Shown here: positions 30,849 to 39,600 of the stretch, in pieces
Layout: each line of letters opens with the position of its first letter
How positions within the stretch are numbered: position 1 is the stretch's first letter
Source of the DNA: Candidatus Parachristensenella avicola
Lineage (GTDB): Bacteria; Bacillota; Clostridia; Christensenellales; UMGS416
Length of the DNA stretch: 45,164 nt
Reading direction: 5' to 3'
Assembly (NCBI GenBank): GCA_904420205.1
Contig: CAJFUN010000025.1
Span: 1-45,164 of the forward strand
Notes under the pieces: generated by a model
What the model saw: only the letters and a program-made list of their open reading frames with translations
Told to the model about the DNA's origin: nothing
The model's database searches: none
Made by a program: the position numbers and the translations under genes

Positions 30849-31673
30849 GTGCAAACGCGAATCATTCGCTCAAGGAATGCCGAATACCAGCGCTTTCAGG
30901 TGCTCAAAACCAATCGGAACAAGCGTTACCGCTATGGTGAATTCTTTGTGGAAGGCGTCCGCAACCTGAATGCAGCCGTGCGATTTGGCTGGCACATCAG
31001 CTCCCTGTTATATCCTTCGCATCGCCCGCTCTCCGGCTGGGCGCGAGAATTGCTGGACAGCCAGCCAACCGATGTCAATTATGAACTTAGCCCGGAGTTG
31101 ATGGATGAGCTAAGCGGTAAGGACGACGGGTCGGAGCTGATGGCGGTGGTGCGGATGCGGCCGGACAACTTCGACCAGCTCGCCTGCAAAGAACCGCCTC
31201 TGTTGGCGCTTTTCGACCGGCCTTCCAACAGGGGAAATCTTGGAACGATTCTGCGCTCCTGCGATGCGCTCGGGGTTGACGGCTTGATTTTGACTGGACA
31301 CGGTGTGGATCCCTATGACCCTGAGGTGGTCGTTTCCACCATGGGCTCCTTTTTCAAGGTGCCGGTGATCCGCGTGCCGGAGAACGATGCGGTCATGCGC
31401 TTCATGGCTCAAATGCGCCAGCGGTATCCGGATTTCCAGGCAGTGGGTACCACCGCCCACCAGCAGAAGCCGCTCCGGGACGTGGATCTGACCCGCCCCA
31501 CCCTTTTGATGATCGGTAATGAGACCGACGGCTTGTGCCGTGCCTTCAAAGAGTGCTGCGACGTATTGGCCACGATCCCCATGAACCCATCCTCTTATGC
31601 CTCCTCCTTTAACGTTGGCTGCGCTGCGACCGTCCTTTTTTATGAGGCCGCCCGGCAGCGGGGCCTGGCTTAG
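30849..31673 (+). CDS. TrmH/SpoU-family RNA 2'-O-methyltransferase
   Basis: A 274-residue SPOUT methyltransferase with an N-terminal substrate-binding domain (about 1-95) and the knotted catalytic domain. Motif 1 is DRPSNRGNLGTILRSC, motif 2 is LLMIGNETDGL and motif 3 is IPMNPSSYASSFNVGCA. The last motif departs slightly from the usual SLNV. It adds a methyl group to a ribose in rRNA or tRNA from S-adenosylmethionine; the target base cannot be told from sequence. It starts with GTG after GGGAGG and shares the glyS transcript. A good terminator follows at 31778-31801. Confidence 0.88.
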   Translation: MQTRIIRSRNAEYQRFQVLKTNRNKRYRYGEFFVEGVRNLNAAVRFGWHISSLLYPSHRPLSGWARELLDSQPTDVNYELSPELMDELSGKDDGSELMAVVRMRPDNFDQLACKEPPLLALFDRPSNRGNLGTILRSCDALGVDGLILTGHGVDPYDPEVVVSTMGSFFKVPVIRVPENDAVMRFMAQMRQRYPDFQAVGTTAHQQKPLRDVDLTRPTLLMIGNETDGLCRAFKECCDVLATIPMNPSSYASSFNVGCAATVLFYEAARQRGLA

Positions 31674-31777
31674 CATACCGATATACAAAACTCCCCGGCT
31701 GAACAGAAGGATCGCCTCTTGAAGGGCCTATCGCCTGTGGTAGCGCATAAGGCTGAAAAACCGGCTATCCTTTGACC

Positions 31778-31801
31778 GCCCCCTATTCGGGGGCTTTTTT
31801 T
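31778..31801 (+). terminator. terminator of the glyS operon
   Basis: A 6-bp GC stem (GCCCCC/GGGGGC, 31778-31783 with 31789-31794) and a run of seven T. Confidence 0.85.
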
Positions 31802-32124
31802 ATTCCTTTTTCACGGTTGCTTCCACCAAGGGGGGCTATAGTTAACGCATCCGTCCGCCTATACCTTTTCATAGTTGGATACACAGGTCCGCTGATATCG
31901 CCTTTATGCCCGACTACCTCATCATAATCCCCTCTGCTGCAGGTGCTGTTTCCATATGGGCTACGCGCGCTCTATAATAAAGGATTTTCGCCATCCATGG
32001 TCCGCAGCCTCCCGTGCTACTTTTGCCGTGGTTGCCAGATCGCTTTATCATGGTGCTAGAGGTTTTTCCCTCTGCTTTCTCCGGTTTAACGTTTTTCATC
32101 CTACCTGTTTGCCGCCCAAAAGAT
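31802..32124. other. gene-free stretch between two terminators
   Basis: No open frame with a ribosome binding site or protein-like sequence was found on either strand. A 78-codon minus-strand frame (31914-32150) runs into the next terminator and looks random. No tRNA or hairpin-rich RNA is evident. Confidence 0.5.
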
Positions 32125-32166
32125 AAAAGGCGCCTTGCAGCCGTATCCACTGCAAGGCACCTTTTT
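32125..32166 (-). terminator. terminator after folC, also active from the other side
   Basis: A long stem (32125-32140 with 32150-32165, one mismatch) around GCGCCTTGCAG, flanked by A-run and T-run on opposite sides. It begins 6 nt past the folC stop. Confidence 0.88.
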
Positions 32167-32171
32167 ATTCT

Positions 32172-33488
32172 TTATTCCGTATCGCCATCCGCTCCGCATA
32201 GATATCTACGAACCGCACCTACCAGATAGAGCGAGCCGGCTACGACCAACGGACATTTCTGCCCCCTGGCAATGGCCAAGCCTGCGGAGACGGCCGCATG
32301 CACATCTGGCTGCACCATAGGCTGCGTGCCGTGCGCCCGGAAAGCGTCCGCTGTCTCCCGAGCAGTAAGCGCCTTCCCTATAGGCGGCTCTGTCGCCACG
32401 ACATGACGTACCTTCGGCGCTAAGATCCGCGCCACCTGATCCACATCCTTGGTACGCACCGCACCAACCACCAACACAGCGTCATGGTTAGGCGTAATGG
32501 CATCCAGCGTCTCCGCCAGCTGCCCTGCCCCTTGTGGGTTGTGGGCACCGTCCAGCATTACCAGCGGTGCGCGGCTGACAACCTCCAGGCGGCCCGGCCA
32601 GCGCGTTTGGCAAACGCCTTTCCGAATTGCCTCCAACGACAGCGTGAATGTTCCCTGCTGGCTGAATACCAGCGAAGCGAGGATTGCCGTAGCACAGTTT
32701 AGAACCTGATATCGGCCCAACAGCGCTATTTCAAAGCGTCCCAGTTCCATCCCCTGAAAGTTCATGGAAAAGCGCTGGCCCTCCAGCCCCGAAGACTCGA
32801 CTAGGATAGCAGCGTCGCGCACCGCATAAACCGGGGCTTCCCGGTCGCGCGCCGCGCAGAGCAGCTCCACATAGGCTTCGTCAAAGGGCTGCGGATAGAT
32901 CACAACCGGGACGCCCGGCTTAATGATGCCCGCCTTTTCCCGGGCAATCTCTTCCACGGTTTCGCCCAATACCTTCGTATGGTCCAGACCAATGGCGGTA
33001 ATCACCGTTAACGATGGCAGCAGCACGTTGGTGGCGTCCAGCCGGCCGCCCAATCCGGTTTCTACCACCGCGACCTGCACGCCGGACTCAGCAAAAGCAA
33101 GAAATCCGCAAGCCGTAACCAGTTCAAAAAAGGTCGGATGGGTCATGCCGTCTGCAACCATTGCCTCCGCGGCTGCGCGAACCCTGGAGCATACCTGCGC
33201 AAAAGCCTGCTCTTCCATCTCCTTGCCATCAATCCGAATGCGCTCGGTGAAGCGTTCCAGATAGGGCGAGGTAAAAAGGCCGGTACGGATGCCCTGTTCT
33301 CGGAGAATCGCATCCAGATATGCGCAAACCGAGCCCTTCCCATTGGTGCCTGCCACATGGATCGCCTGGAAGCGCTGCTGTGGGTCACCTAGCCGCGCAA
33401 GAAGCTCCCGAATGTTCGCGAGGCCTTTTTTTTCCGCTCCAAAAAGGTTGGCGTTCTCGACATATTGAACGCTTTCAAGATAATTCAT
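32172..33488 (-). CDS. folC: bifunctional folylpolyglutamate synthase/dihydrofolate synthase
   Basis: A 438-residue Mur-ligase-like enzyme. The P-loop is HVAGTNGKGSV, followed by GLFTSPYLERFTERI, TAIGLDHTKVLG, and the C-terminal domain with MLDGAHNPQGA and VVGAVRTKD. It adds glutamate to dihydropteroate or to folate tails. The start overlaps the valS stop by 4 nt (ATGA), so the two are translationally coupled, an order common in Firmicutes. It is therefore also under the valine T-box. Confidence 0.95.
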   Translation of the reverse strand: MNYLESVQYVENANLFGAEKKGLANIRELLARLGDPQQRFQAIHVAGTNGKGSVCAYLDAILREQGIRTGLFTSPYLERFTERIRIDGKEMEEQAFAQVCSRVRAAAEAMVADGMTHPTFFELVTACGFLAFAESGVQVAVVETGLGGRLDATNVLLPSLTVITAIGLDHTKVLGETVEEIAREKAGIIKPGVPVVIYPQPFDEAYVELLCAARDREAPVYAVRDAAILVESSGLEGQRFSMNFQGMELGRFEIALLGRYQVLNCATAILASLVFSQQGTFTLSLEAIRKGVCQTRWPGRLEVVSRAPLVMLDGAHNPQGAGQLAETLDAITPNHDAVLVVGAVRTKDVDQVARILAPKVRHVVATEPPIGKALTARETADAFRAHGTQPMVQPDVHAAVSAGLAIARGQKCPLVVAGSLYLVGAVRRYLCGADGDTE

Positions 33489-36139
33489 CTCGATTCATTA
33501 CCCATCGCTTTCATCTGCGCGTTCAGCTGCGCGAGCTTTTCCTGGTTCCGCGCCAGGTTTTCCTGCTCCTTCTGCACCACCGCAGCAGGCGCCTTGCCCA
33601 CAAAGCCCGGATTGTTCAGCTTTCCCTGGCTGCGGGCAATTTCCTGCTCTAAGCGCTGCTTTTCCTTAGCCAGGCGCTGGCGCTCCTTTTCCATGTCCAC
33701 CAGATCCTCCAGCGGCAAGAAAAGCTGCGCCGCGTCGCACACCGCAGTAACGGCTCCTTGGGGCGCAAAGGATTTATCCTCAATAAAGTCCACCTGCGTG
33801 ACCGATGCCAGCCGGCAGATCGCGCTCTCCGACTCGGCCAGGGACTTACGCGCCTCCGGCTTCGCCACCAGCAGCAGCCTGCTCTTACGGCCCACCGGCA
33901 CCTTCATCTCAGCCCGGATATTTCGCACCGCGCGGATAATATCCATTGCTTGAGCAATCTGCCGCTCGTCCTCCTCGAACTTGTTGGCCACAGCCTCGTC
34001 GGGCCAAGGTTGCATCATCAAAAATCCCTGGCCGCCCGGCAGATAGCCATATATTTTTTCGGTAACAAAGGGCATAAAGGGATGCAGAAGCTTTAGCGAC
34101 GCCTTGAGCACATAGACCAGCACGCTGCGCACGGTATCCTTTTGCTGCTCCGTACCCTCATATAGGCGGCTCTTGGCCCATTCGATATACCAATCGCAAA
34201 ATTCGCTCCAGATGAAATCATAAACCTTGCCCAGCGCCATACCTAGATCATAATGATCCATATTATCGGTAACCTCTTCCGTCACCTTGGCCAGGCGGGT
34301 TAGGATCCAGCGATCCACCGCTTCCAGCTTCAGCGAATCCAGCGAATCGCTCACGCTGGCATCGCCCACGCCCATCATCACAAAGCGGGAGGCATTCCAG
34401 ATCTTGTTGGCAAAATTACGTGCCGATTCCACCTTTTCGCTGGAATAGCGCATGTCGTTACCCGGAGAGGTGCCATAGGTCAGCGCAAAGCGCAAGGCAT
34501 CGGCGCCGTATTCATCGATCACCTCCAACGGATCGATACCGTTGCCCAGCGATTTACTCATCTTCCGGCCTCGGGCATCCCGCACAATGCCATGCATCAG
34601 CACGTCTTTGAAGGGCTTCTCCCCCATATGCTCCAATCCCGAGAAAATCATCCTGGCCACCCAGAAGAAAATGATATCATACCCTGTGGCCAGCACACTG
34701 GTGGGGTAAAAATACGCAAGATCCGGCGTTTTATCCGGCCAGCCTAACGTGGAGAAAGGCCATAGCGCCGAGGAGAACCAGGTATCCAGCACATCCTCAT
34801 CCTGCCGGAGGCTGCCGCCGCAATGGGGGCAGCGATCCGGGTCCTCCCGAGACACGATGGTTTCGCCGCATTGATCGCAATACCAAGCGGGGATACGATG
34901 GCCCCACCATAGCTGCCGGGAGATGCACCAATCGCGGATATTCTCCATCCAGTTAAAGTAGGTTTTAGCATACCGCTCCGGCACAAACTTGATCTCGCCC
35001 GAACGCACCGCCTCAATGGCAGGGTCAGCCAGCGGCTGCATTTTCACAAACCACTGCTTGGAGATCATGGGCTCTACCGTATGGTGGCAGCGATAGCAGG
35101 TACCCACGTTATGGCTGTAATCCTCGATCCGCACAAGGTAGCCGCCCTTATCCAACGCCTCGACCACCGCCTTACGCCCCTCGGCGGCGGTAAGCCCGCA
35201 AAACGCGCCGGCGTTTTCGTTCAGGATGCCTTTTTCCGTCAAAAGGTTAATCATCGGCAGATCATGCCGCAGAGCCAGCTCATAGTCGTTCGGGTCGTGA
35301 GCCGGAGTAATCTTGACTGCGCCAGAACCAAAGTCTTTCTCCACGTAGCTGTCCGCCACAATGGGGATCTCACGGTTCATCAGCGGCAGCATCAGCGTTT
35401 TGCCTACCATCTTCCGATAGCGTTCATCGTCGGGATGCACCGCCACCGCCGTATCGCCCAACATGGTTTCCGGACGGGTAGTAGCTACAGTGATCCAGCC
35501 GCTGCCATCGGTCAACGGGTAACGCAGATGCCATAGGTGAGATGCCTGCTCCTCATACTCCACCTCAGCGTCAGAGATGGCGGTGCAGCATTCCGGGCAC
35601 CAGGTAATGATGCGATTCCCCTGGTAGATCAGGCCGCGCTCATACAGGCGGACAAAGACCTCCCGCACCGCCTTGGAGCACCCTTCATCCATGGTAAAAC
35701 GTTCCCGCTGCCAGTCGCAGGAGGAGCCCAGCTTACGCAGCTGCTGCACAATCCTTCCTCCGTACTGCCGCTTCCATTCCCAAGCCCGCTCCAGGAATCC
35801 GTCCCTGCCCAGGTCAGCCTTGGAGATTCCTTCTTTGGCCAACGCCTCGATGATCTTCACCTCCGTGGCGATAGAGGCATGATCCGTACCCGGCAGCCAC
35901 AGCGTGCAATAGCCTTTCATGCGCTTATAACGCGTCAACGCGTCCTGAATCGCGTTATCCAGCGCATGGCCAAGGTGCAACTGGCCGGTAATATTAGGCG
36001 GCGGCATCACAATGGCAAAGGGCTGCTTTTCCGGGTCCGGCTCAGCATGAAAGCAACCGGCCGCCTCCCACGCTTCATAAGTTTGCTGTTCGCTCTGGGA
36101 AGGGTCATACACCTTCTCCATGTTCTCAAAAGCCGACAT
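33485..36139 (-). CDS. valS: valyl-tRNA synthetase
   Basis: An 884-residue class I synthetase. The HIGH motif is in PPNITGQLHLGHAL near residues 47-60, the editing domain follows, and the KMSKS motif is in GRKMSKSLGNG. The C-terminal coiled coil (EKERQRLAKEKQRLEQEI) that grips tRNA is present. It charges tRNA-Val and edits threonine. The ATG has AAGGAG 7 nt upstream. It is the second gene behind a valine-type T-box leader, after a small membrane-protein gene, and is followed by folC. Confidence 0.96.
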   Translation of the reverse strand: MSAFENMEKVYDPSQSEQQTYEAWEAAGCFHAEPDPEKQPFAIVMPPPNITGQLHLGHALDNAIQDALTRYKRMKGYCTLWLPGTDHASIATEVKIIEALAKEGISKADLGRDGFLERAWEWKRQYGGRIVQQLRKLGSSCDWQRERFTMDEGCSKAVREVFVRLYERGLIYQGNRIITWCPECCTAISDAEVEYEEQASHLWHLRYPLTDGSGWITVATTRPETMLGDTAVAVHPDDERYRKMVGKTLMLPLMNREIPIVADSYVEKDFGSGAVKITPAHDPNDYELALRHDLPMINLLTEKGILNENAGAFCGLTAAEGRKAVVEALDKGGYLVRIEDYSHNVGTCYRCHHTVEPMISKQWFVKMQPLADPAIEAVRSGEIKFVPERYAKTYFNWMENIRDWCISRQLWWGHRIPAWYCDQCGETIVSREDPDRCPHCGGSLRQDEDVLDTWFSSALWPFSTLGWPDKTPDLAYFYPTSVLATGYDIIFFWVARMIFSGLEHMGEKPFKDVLMHGIVRDARGRKMSKSLGNGIDPLEVIDEYGADALRFALTYGTSPGNDMRYSSEKVESARNFANKIWNASRFVMMGVGDASVSDSLDSLKLEAVDRWILTRLAKVTEEVTDNMDHYDLGMALGKVYDFIWSEFCDWYIEWAKSRLYEGTEQQKDTVRSVLVYVLKASLKLLHPFMPFVTEKIYGYLPGGQGFLMMQPWPDEAVANKFEEDERQIAQAMDIIRAVRNIRAEMKVPVGRKSRLLLVAKPEARKSLAESESAICRLASVTQVDFIEDKSFAPQGAVTAVCDAAQLFLPLEDLVDMEKERQRLAKEKQRLEQEIARSQGKLNNPGFVGKAPAAVVQKEQENLARNQEKLAQLNAQMKAMGNESR

Positions 36140-36162
36140 TGTACCACTCCTTTACTTCTCGC

Positions 36163-36372
36163 TTAAAACAAAAAGGTCTTTACTACGATGATGAATCCGC
36201 CGATCGCCAGAACCAGCGACAGCGTTTTCAGCCATAGCGTTACGCGCGTTTGGGCGTCTTCATCATTGGGCTTTAGCGCCCGGGCAATGGATTTTGATGC
36301 CATGTTCAAAATTACGGCAGCCACTGCCATCCATAGGCCGGGACTCTTAAGCGTATCCATATAGTTCGGCAT
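36163..36372 (-). CDS. small two-helix membrane protein in the valS T-box operon
   Basis: A 69-residue protein with two hydrophobic stretches (about 12-24 and 48-67) and a polar middle (ARALKPNDEDAQTRVTLW). AAGGAG lies 8 nt before the ATG. It is the first gene behind the T-box terminator, and valS starts 23 nt after its stop. I do not recognise a family. Its place means that its expression follows the charging state of tRNA-Val. Confidence 0.7.
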   Translation of the reverse strand: MPNYMDTLKSPGLWMAVAAVILNMASKSIARALKPNDEDAQTRVTLWLKTLSLVLAIGGFIIVVKTFLF

Positions 36373-36397
36373 TTTTCTTACTCCTTCTTTTTATACG

Positions 36398-36644
36398 AAA
36401 AAAGCTTCCGTCCCAAAGGACGGAAGCTCAACTCCGCGGTACCACCTTTATTTGGGCCATAGCCCACGCTCAAAGCTCGTAACGCGAGCCACGCGGCCAG
36501 AGCTATTTCTTCACCCTGGCGGCTCCAAAGCGACCTTCCCGGCTTTAGGCACAGCAGGACTTTCAGCCGATGATCCCGCCTCTCTTGGAGCCTGCTTACC
36601 GGTACTCCTCTTTTTCTCAGCCTTTTATGCATTGATAGCTTATT
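36398..36644 (-). ncRNA. T-box leader, predicted valine-specific, controlling the valS operon
   Basis: Minus-strand leader of about 247 nt. AGAGAG of stem I is at 36585-36580, and the candidate specifier GTC (Val) is at 36534-36532, followed by a purine. The T-box sequence AAAGGTGGTACCGCGG is at about 36449-36434. The terminator is a perfect 11-bp stem (36403-36413 with 36418-36428) followed by six T. The specifier is placed by eye from a hand-drawn stem I. Confidence 0.88.
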
Positions 36645-36650
36645 AGAGCT

Positions 36651-36680
36651 ATTGTACTAAATAAAACGGCGTGCTGTCAA
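36651..36680 (-). promoter_or_regulatory. promoter of the valS T-box transcript
   Basis: TTGACA (36680-36675), an 18-bp spacer and TACAAT (36656-36651) on the minus strand, just past the pgsA stop codon. Confidence 0.7.
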
Positions 36681-36683
36681 TGC

Positions 36684-37208
36684 CTATTGACGGCGCTGGA
36701 CGATAAACTTCAATCCATAACTGATCATGGCGATCAGGGACAAGCCAAAGGCGGTCCACATGACAATGTTGTCCGCCGGATATACTCGATCGTGCAAAAA
36801 GGTCAACACCACCGCAATGGTAAATAGGAAGGTAGCTGATTTCCCCCAAATATTCGAATAGACAACGGTATGCTTTTTATATAAAAGCGCGCTCGCGACT
36901 ACCATGGTCAGCTCCTTTGCCACCACTAAGCCCAGGATTACCCAGCTTGTCCAGCCCTTTTGTGCGAACAACAGCAGCGTAACTACCAGCATAAGCTTAT
37001 CAGCCAGCGGATCCATCAGCTTGCCAAAGGTGGTAATCAAATGGTATTTGCGGGCAATATATCCGTCCAAAAGATCTGTCGCGCCCGCTGCCAAGAAAAG
37101 GATCAGAGCGGCTACATAATGCTCCCCCCCAAACAGCCCCGGCATAAAGCCGACCATGACGATCCGCAGCAGCGTCAGCGCGTTGGGGACGTTGAACCAG
37201 TTTGCCAC
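36684..37208 (-). CDS. pgsA: CDP-diacylglycerol-glycerol-3-phosphate 3-phosphatidyltransferase
   Basis: A 174-residue membrane enzyme with about five hydrophobic segments and the CDP-alcohol phosphatidyltransferase motif DGYIARKYHLITTFGKLMD, then PLAD. This supplies all the metal-binding aspartates. It makes phosphatidylglycerol phosphate, the first step to phosphatidylglycerol and cardiolipin. The start appears to be GTG, 8 nt after GGAGG. It lies 21 bp downstream of the glycoside-hydrolase-like gene and may be the end of the yfhO run. Confidence 0.94.
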   Translation of the reverse strand: MANWFNVPNALTLLRIVMVGFMPGLFGGEHYVAALILFLAAGATDLLDGYIARKYHLITTFGKLMDPLADKLMLVVTLLLFAQKGWTSWVILGLVVAKELTMVVASALLYKKHTVVYSNIWGKSATFLFTIAVVLTFLHDRVYPADNIVMWTAFGLSLIAMISYGLKFIVQRRQ

Positions 37209-37229
37209 AAGCGAGCCTCCTTTTTATCC

Positions 37230-39152
37230 TTATCTGCTGATCTGGATCACGCTATGGATCAAAAGTCGATCCAGACTACAGGTTATTATACCATTTTCAT
37301 AAGTGTATTCAAGCGCCTGACCTTCTGGCATCAGCATAACCGATCGGGGAGGCTCCGGGCAGGAAATCGACACAGTCAGCGGGCCCAGCGCCGGGATCTC
37401 ATCGATACCCCGATATCGGTGATCCTCGTGGGTACCAGACATATTGGTTAGATTTAACCGGATATCCCCATCCTTTTCCATCAGCGCGGCTTCCACAAGA
37501 TGTGAACCCACGATGGTAAAAGCCGGCGTAAAGCCCGCCGCCCGGGCCAAAATACCCACATAATCCCTCATGCCTGCCGATTTCTGCGTATGATAGCTAT
37601 CCTTTAGGGCTACAGCGCTGAGCACCAGCCGCCCTGCTCCCAGGCTGAAGGCATAAGCCAGATTGATTGCGGCCTCCCTGTCATCATTTTTCTCATAGCC
37701 CGTCATAACGGCTTGCCCGCACTCGCTATAAAGCGGCGCCCAATCGGTGCGCAAACCGGTCATACGCCCCTGGATCGGCAGGTATATCGGGCTGTTCTCT
37801 TGCATATCGCCCATGGTGAGCTCCACCAGGCCGGCAAAGTTCCGCACGGCATGCGGTCCGCTGACGACGAGGCTGCCGCCCTCCTTCACATATTGCAGCA
37901 AACGCTGAATGAGCTCTGGCTCCGGCTGGGCGCAGTCCGGTAACACCAGCAAACCATATTGGCCCAAATTTTCTTCCAACTGATGAGTTTTTTTGATCTC
38001 TGTGGAGATCTGACAATCCAGCAGATAGCAAGTATGGCTAGCGACTTCTTGATAGTCCGCCCCTGAAAAGGGAAAAATGCGCTGAGTGTCCGCATAATAA
38101 TTGGCCTCAGAAAACACTACAGCAGCTTGCGGCACCGGCCTCGCTCCGTGGCAAAGATCCTGTCTGGCTCGGCAGAAAGCCGCCAGCTGCTCCCACATGG
38201 GGATCGCCCAGCGCTGCACCGAATCGACTAGCTGCGGATTATAGATCTGAAAACCGCCGCCCAACGAGATCACGGAAGCCGCCTCCTGATACAGTTGCTG
38301 CAGCTCCTTGGTCACATGAATATCGCCCTCAATGGTGAAGCCCCAGGCCATCAGATCCCATGGCCGATCCTGCCCCATGGCGCAGCGAGCCTCTATCCGC
38401 GATACCGACATGGAATCGGAGGGCGCGTAATCACCCGAAATAAAATCCACCGGCACTGTTCGCTTTTCCGGCGTATAGCTAGTATACATCCAGTTGCTGG
38501 CAATCTCAAAATCCGGCGCTGCCTCGTGCACCTCGTTGATATAGCCTGCCACATAGTCGCGGAAACCTTGCCGGTTAAATTCCAAATAGGCCCTCTCGTC
38601 TTCCGGATCCACCCGTTCCTTTCCGGTCCGCCGCTTCCAAGCATCCAAGGCGTAACGGCTATAGTCCACGATGACCGCCCAGCATTCGCCATCTATCCAC
38701 GCGCCGTCCAGCCCATAGGTCAAAGCCAGCTCTTTAAGCTGAGGAATCAGCAGCTGTTGGGCGTATGGTCCAAAAACCGAAGTTTTCTGCCGGTCCGGCG
38801 TGCCGTCCGCATGCACGGCTGCCCATTCAGGATGATGTTCTAACGCCCGGTCATCCCACACGCCGCTGTGGTGGGCATAGAGCGCCACGCCATGGCGTGC
38901 CGTCACTTCCCGCCACATACGAAGGATATCGCCTTGCATCCCCGGCGCTGGATATCCCACTTTGGTTGGATAGCTGCTGTTGCCGGCATGACCCTTTGTA
39001 TCGCACTGCACATAATCAGGCTTTACCCGGGACATAAGTTCCTCCAGCGTGTCCCGATCCAGCTGTGCACCGATACCGGTTTGCTCCCGGCCTGCATGGA
39101 AATCAAAATGCATACCGAAAAACGAATCCTTCCGCTTGGGCCGCATTTTCAT
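37230..39152 (-). CDS. glycoside-hydrolase-like protein with (beta/alpha)8 barrel (GHL6-like)
   Basis: A 640-residue protein. The N-terminal half reads as a barrel: FGMHFDFHAGREQTGIG, PDYVQCDTKGHAGNSSYPT, ARHGVALYAHHSGVWD, and GLDGAWIDGECWAV, which holds candidate acidic catalytic residues. Residues about 360-530 resemble the beta-galactosidase trimerisation/glutamine-amidotransferase-like fold, and a beta-rich C-terminal part follows. The layout fits the GHL6 group of putative glycosidases, but the substrate is unknown. There is no signal peptide. The ATG at 39152 has AAGGAGG 8 nt upstream. It lies 13 nt after gtrA in a tight operon with envelope-sugar genes. Confidence 0.65.
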   Translation of the reverse strand: MKMRPKRKDSFFGMHFDFHAGREQTGIGAQLDRDTLEELMSRVKPDYVQCDTKGHAGNSSYPTKVGYPAPGMQGDILRMWREVTARHGVALYAHHSGVWDDRALEHHPEWAAVHADGTPDRQKTSVFGPYAQQLLIPQLKELALTYGLDGAWIDGECWAVIVDYSRYALDAWKRRTGKERVDPEDERAYLEFNRQGFRDYVAGYINEVHEAAPDFEIASNWMYTSYTPEKRTVPVDFISGDYAPSDSMSVSRIEARCAMGQDRPWDLMAWGFTIEGDIHVTKELQQLYQEAASVISLGGGFQIYNPQLVDSVQRWAIPMWEQLAAFCRARQDLCHGARPVPQAAVVFSEANYYADTQRIFPFSGADYQEVASHTCYLLDCQISTEIKKTHQLEENLGQYGLLVLPDCAQPEPELIQRLLQYVKEGGSLVVSGPHAVRNFAGLVELTMGDMQENSPIYLPIQGRMTGLRTDWAPLYSECGQAVMTGYEKNDDREAAINLAYAFSLGAGRLVLSAVALKDSYHTQKSAGMRDYVGILARAAGFTPAFTIVGSHLVEAALMEKDGDIRLNLTNMSGTHEDHRYRGIDEIPALGPLTVSISCPEPPRSVMLMPEGQALEYTYENGIITCSLDRLLIHSVIQISR

Positions 39153-39165
39153 GACGCATACCTCC

Positions 39166-39600
39166 TTATTGCTGGACATCCTTCCGGACGAATACCCATA
39201 ACTTACTGAACACATAGTTCAGAATGACCACGATCACCGCCAGAATCGCCTTAGCTAGATTTTCGTTCATATGGATGGCTTCCACAAAGAGCAACATCCC
39301 GCCCTGCTCCAGAAGCAGGGTAACTACGCGTCCGCCCGTAAAACCGATTGCCTCTTTAAGGGTACTTTTTAGCTTCCAGGACTTGCTCTCAAAAACGAAT
39401 TGTTTATTGGTTACAAAGGCAAAGACCACCGCCACCACCCAGGCCAACGCATTCGCCCAAAAATAGTGCATGCGCATCAAATCGTTGAGCAGGTAAAAGG
39501 CCAGAAAATTCACTGCTGTAGTCAACACACCAAAGATCACGTAGGTGATGACTTCCCGGGTCAGCAGTTTGCGGATCAGCTTTTCCATCCACGTTTTCAC
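39166..39600 (-). CDS. GtrA-family membrane protein
   Basis: A 144-residue protein with four membrane helices and the family pattern VITYVIFGVLTTAVNFLAFYLL, quoted in part here (FGVLTTAVNF), and ALAWVVAVVFAFVTNKQFVFES. GtrA-like proteins are thought to flip polyisoprenyl-phosphate-linked sugars across the membrane. It begins with GTG, overlapping the stop of the GT2 gene by 4 nt, so the two are coupled. The pairing with a GT2 that makes such lipid-linked sugars is the typical context. Confidence 0.92.
   Translation of the reverse strand: MKTWMEKLIRKLLTREVITYVIFGVLTTAVNFLAFYLLNDLMRMHYFWANALAWVVAVVFAFVTNKQFVFESKSWKLKSTLKEAIGFTGGRVVTLLLEQGGMLLFVEAIHMNENLAKAILAVIVVILNYVFSKLWVFVRKDVQQ

Noticed and set aside
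31914..32150. Small minus-strand gene of 78 codons
   Set aside because: No ribosome binding site or recognisable sequence, and it runs into the folC terminator.
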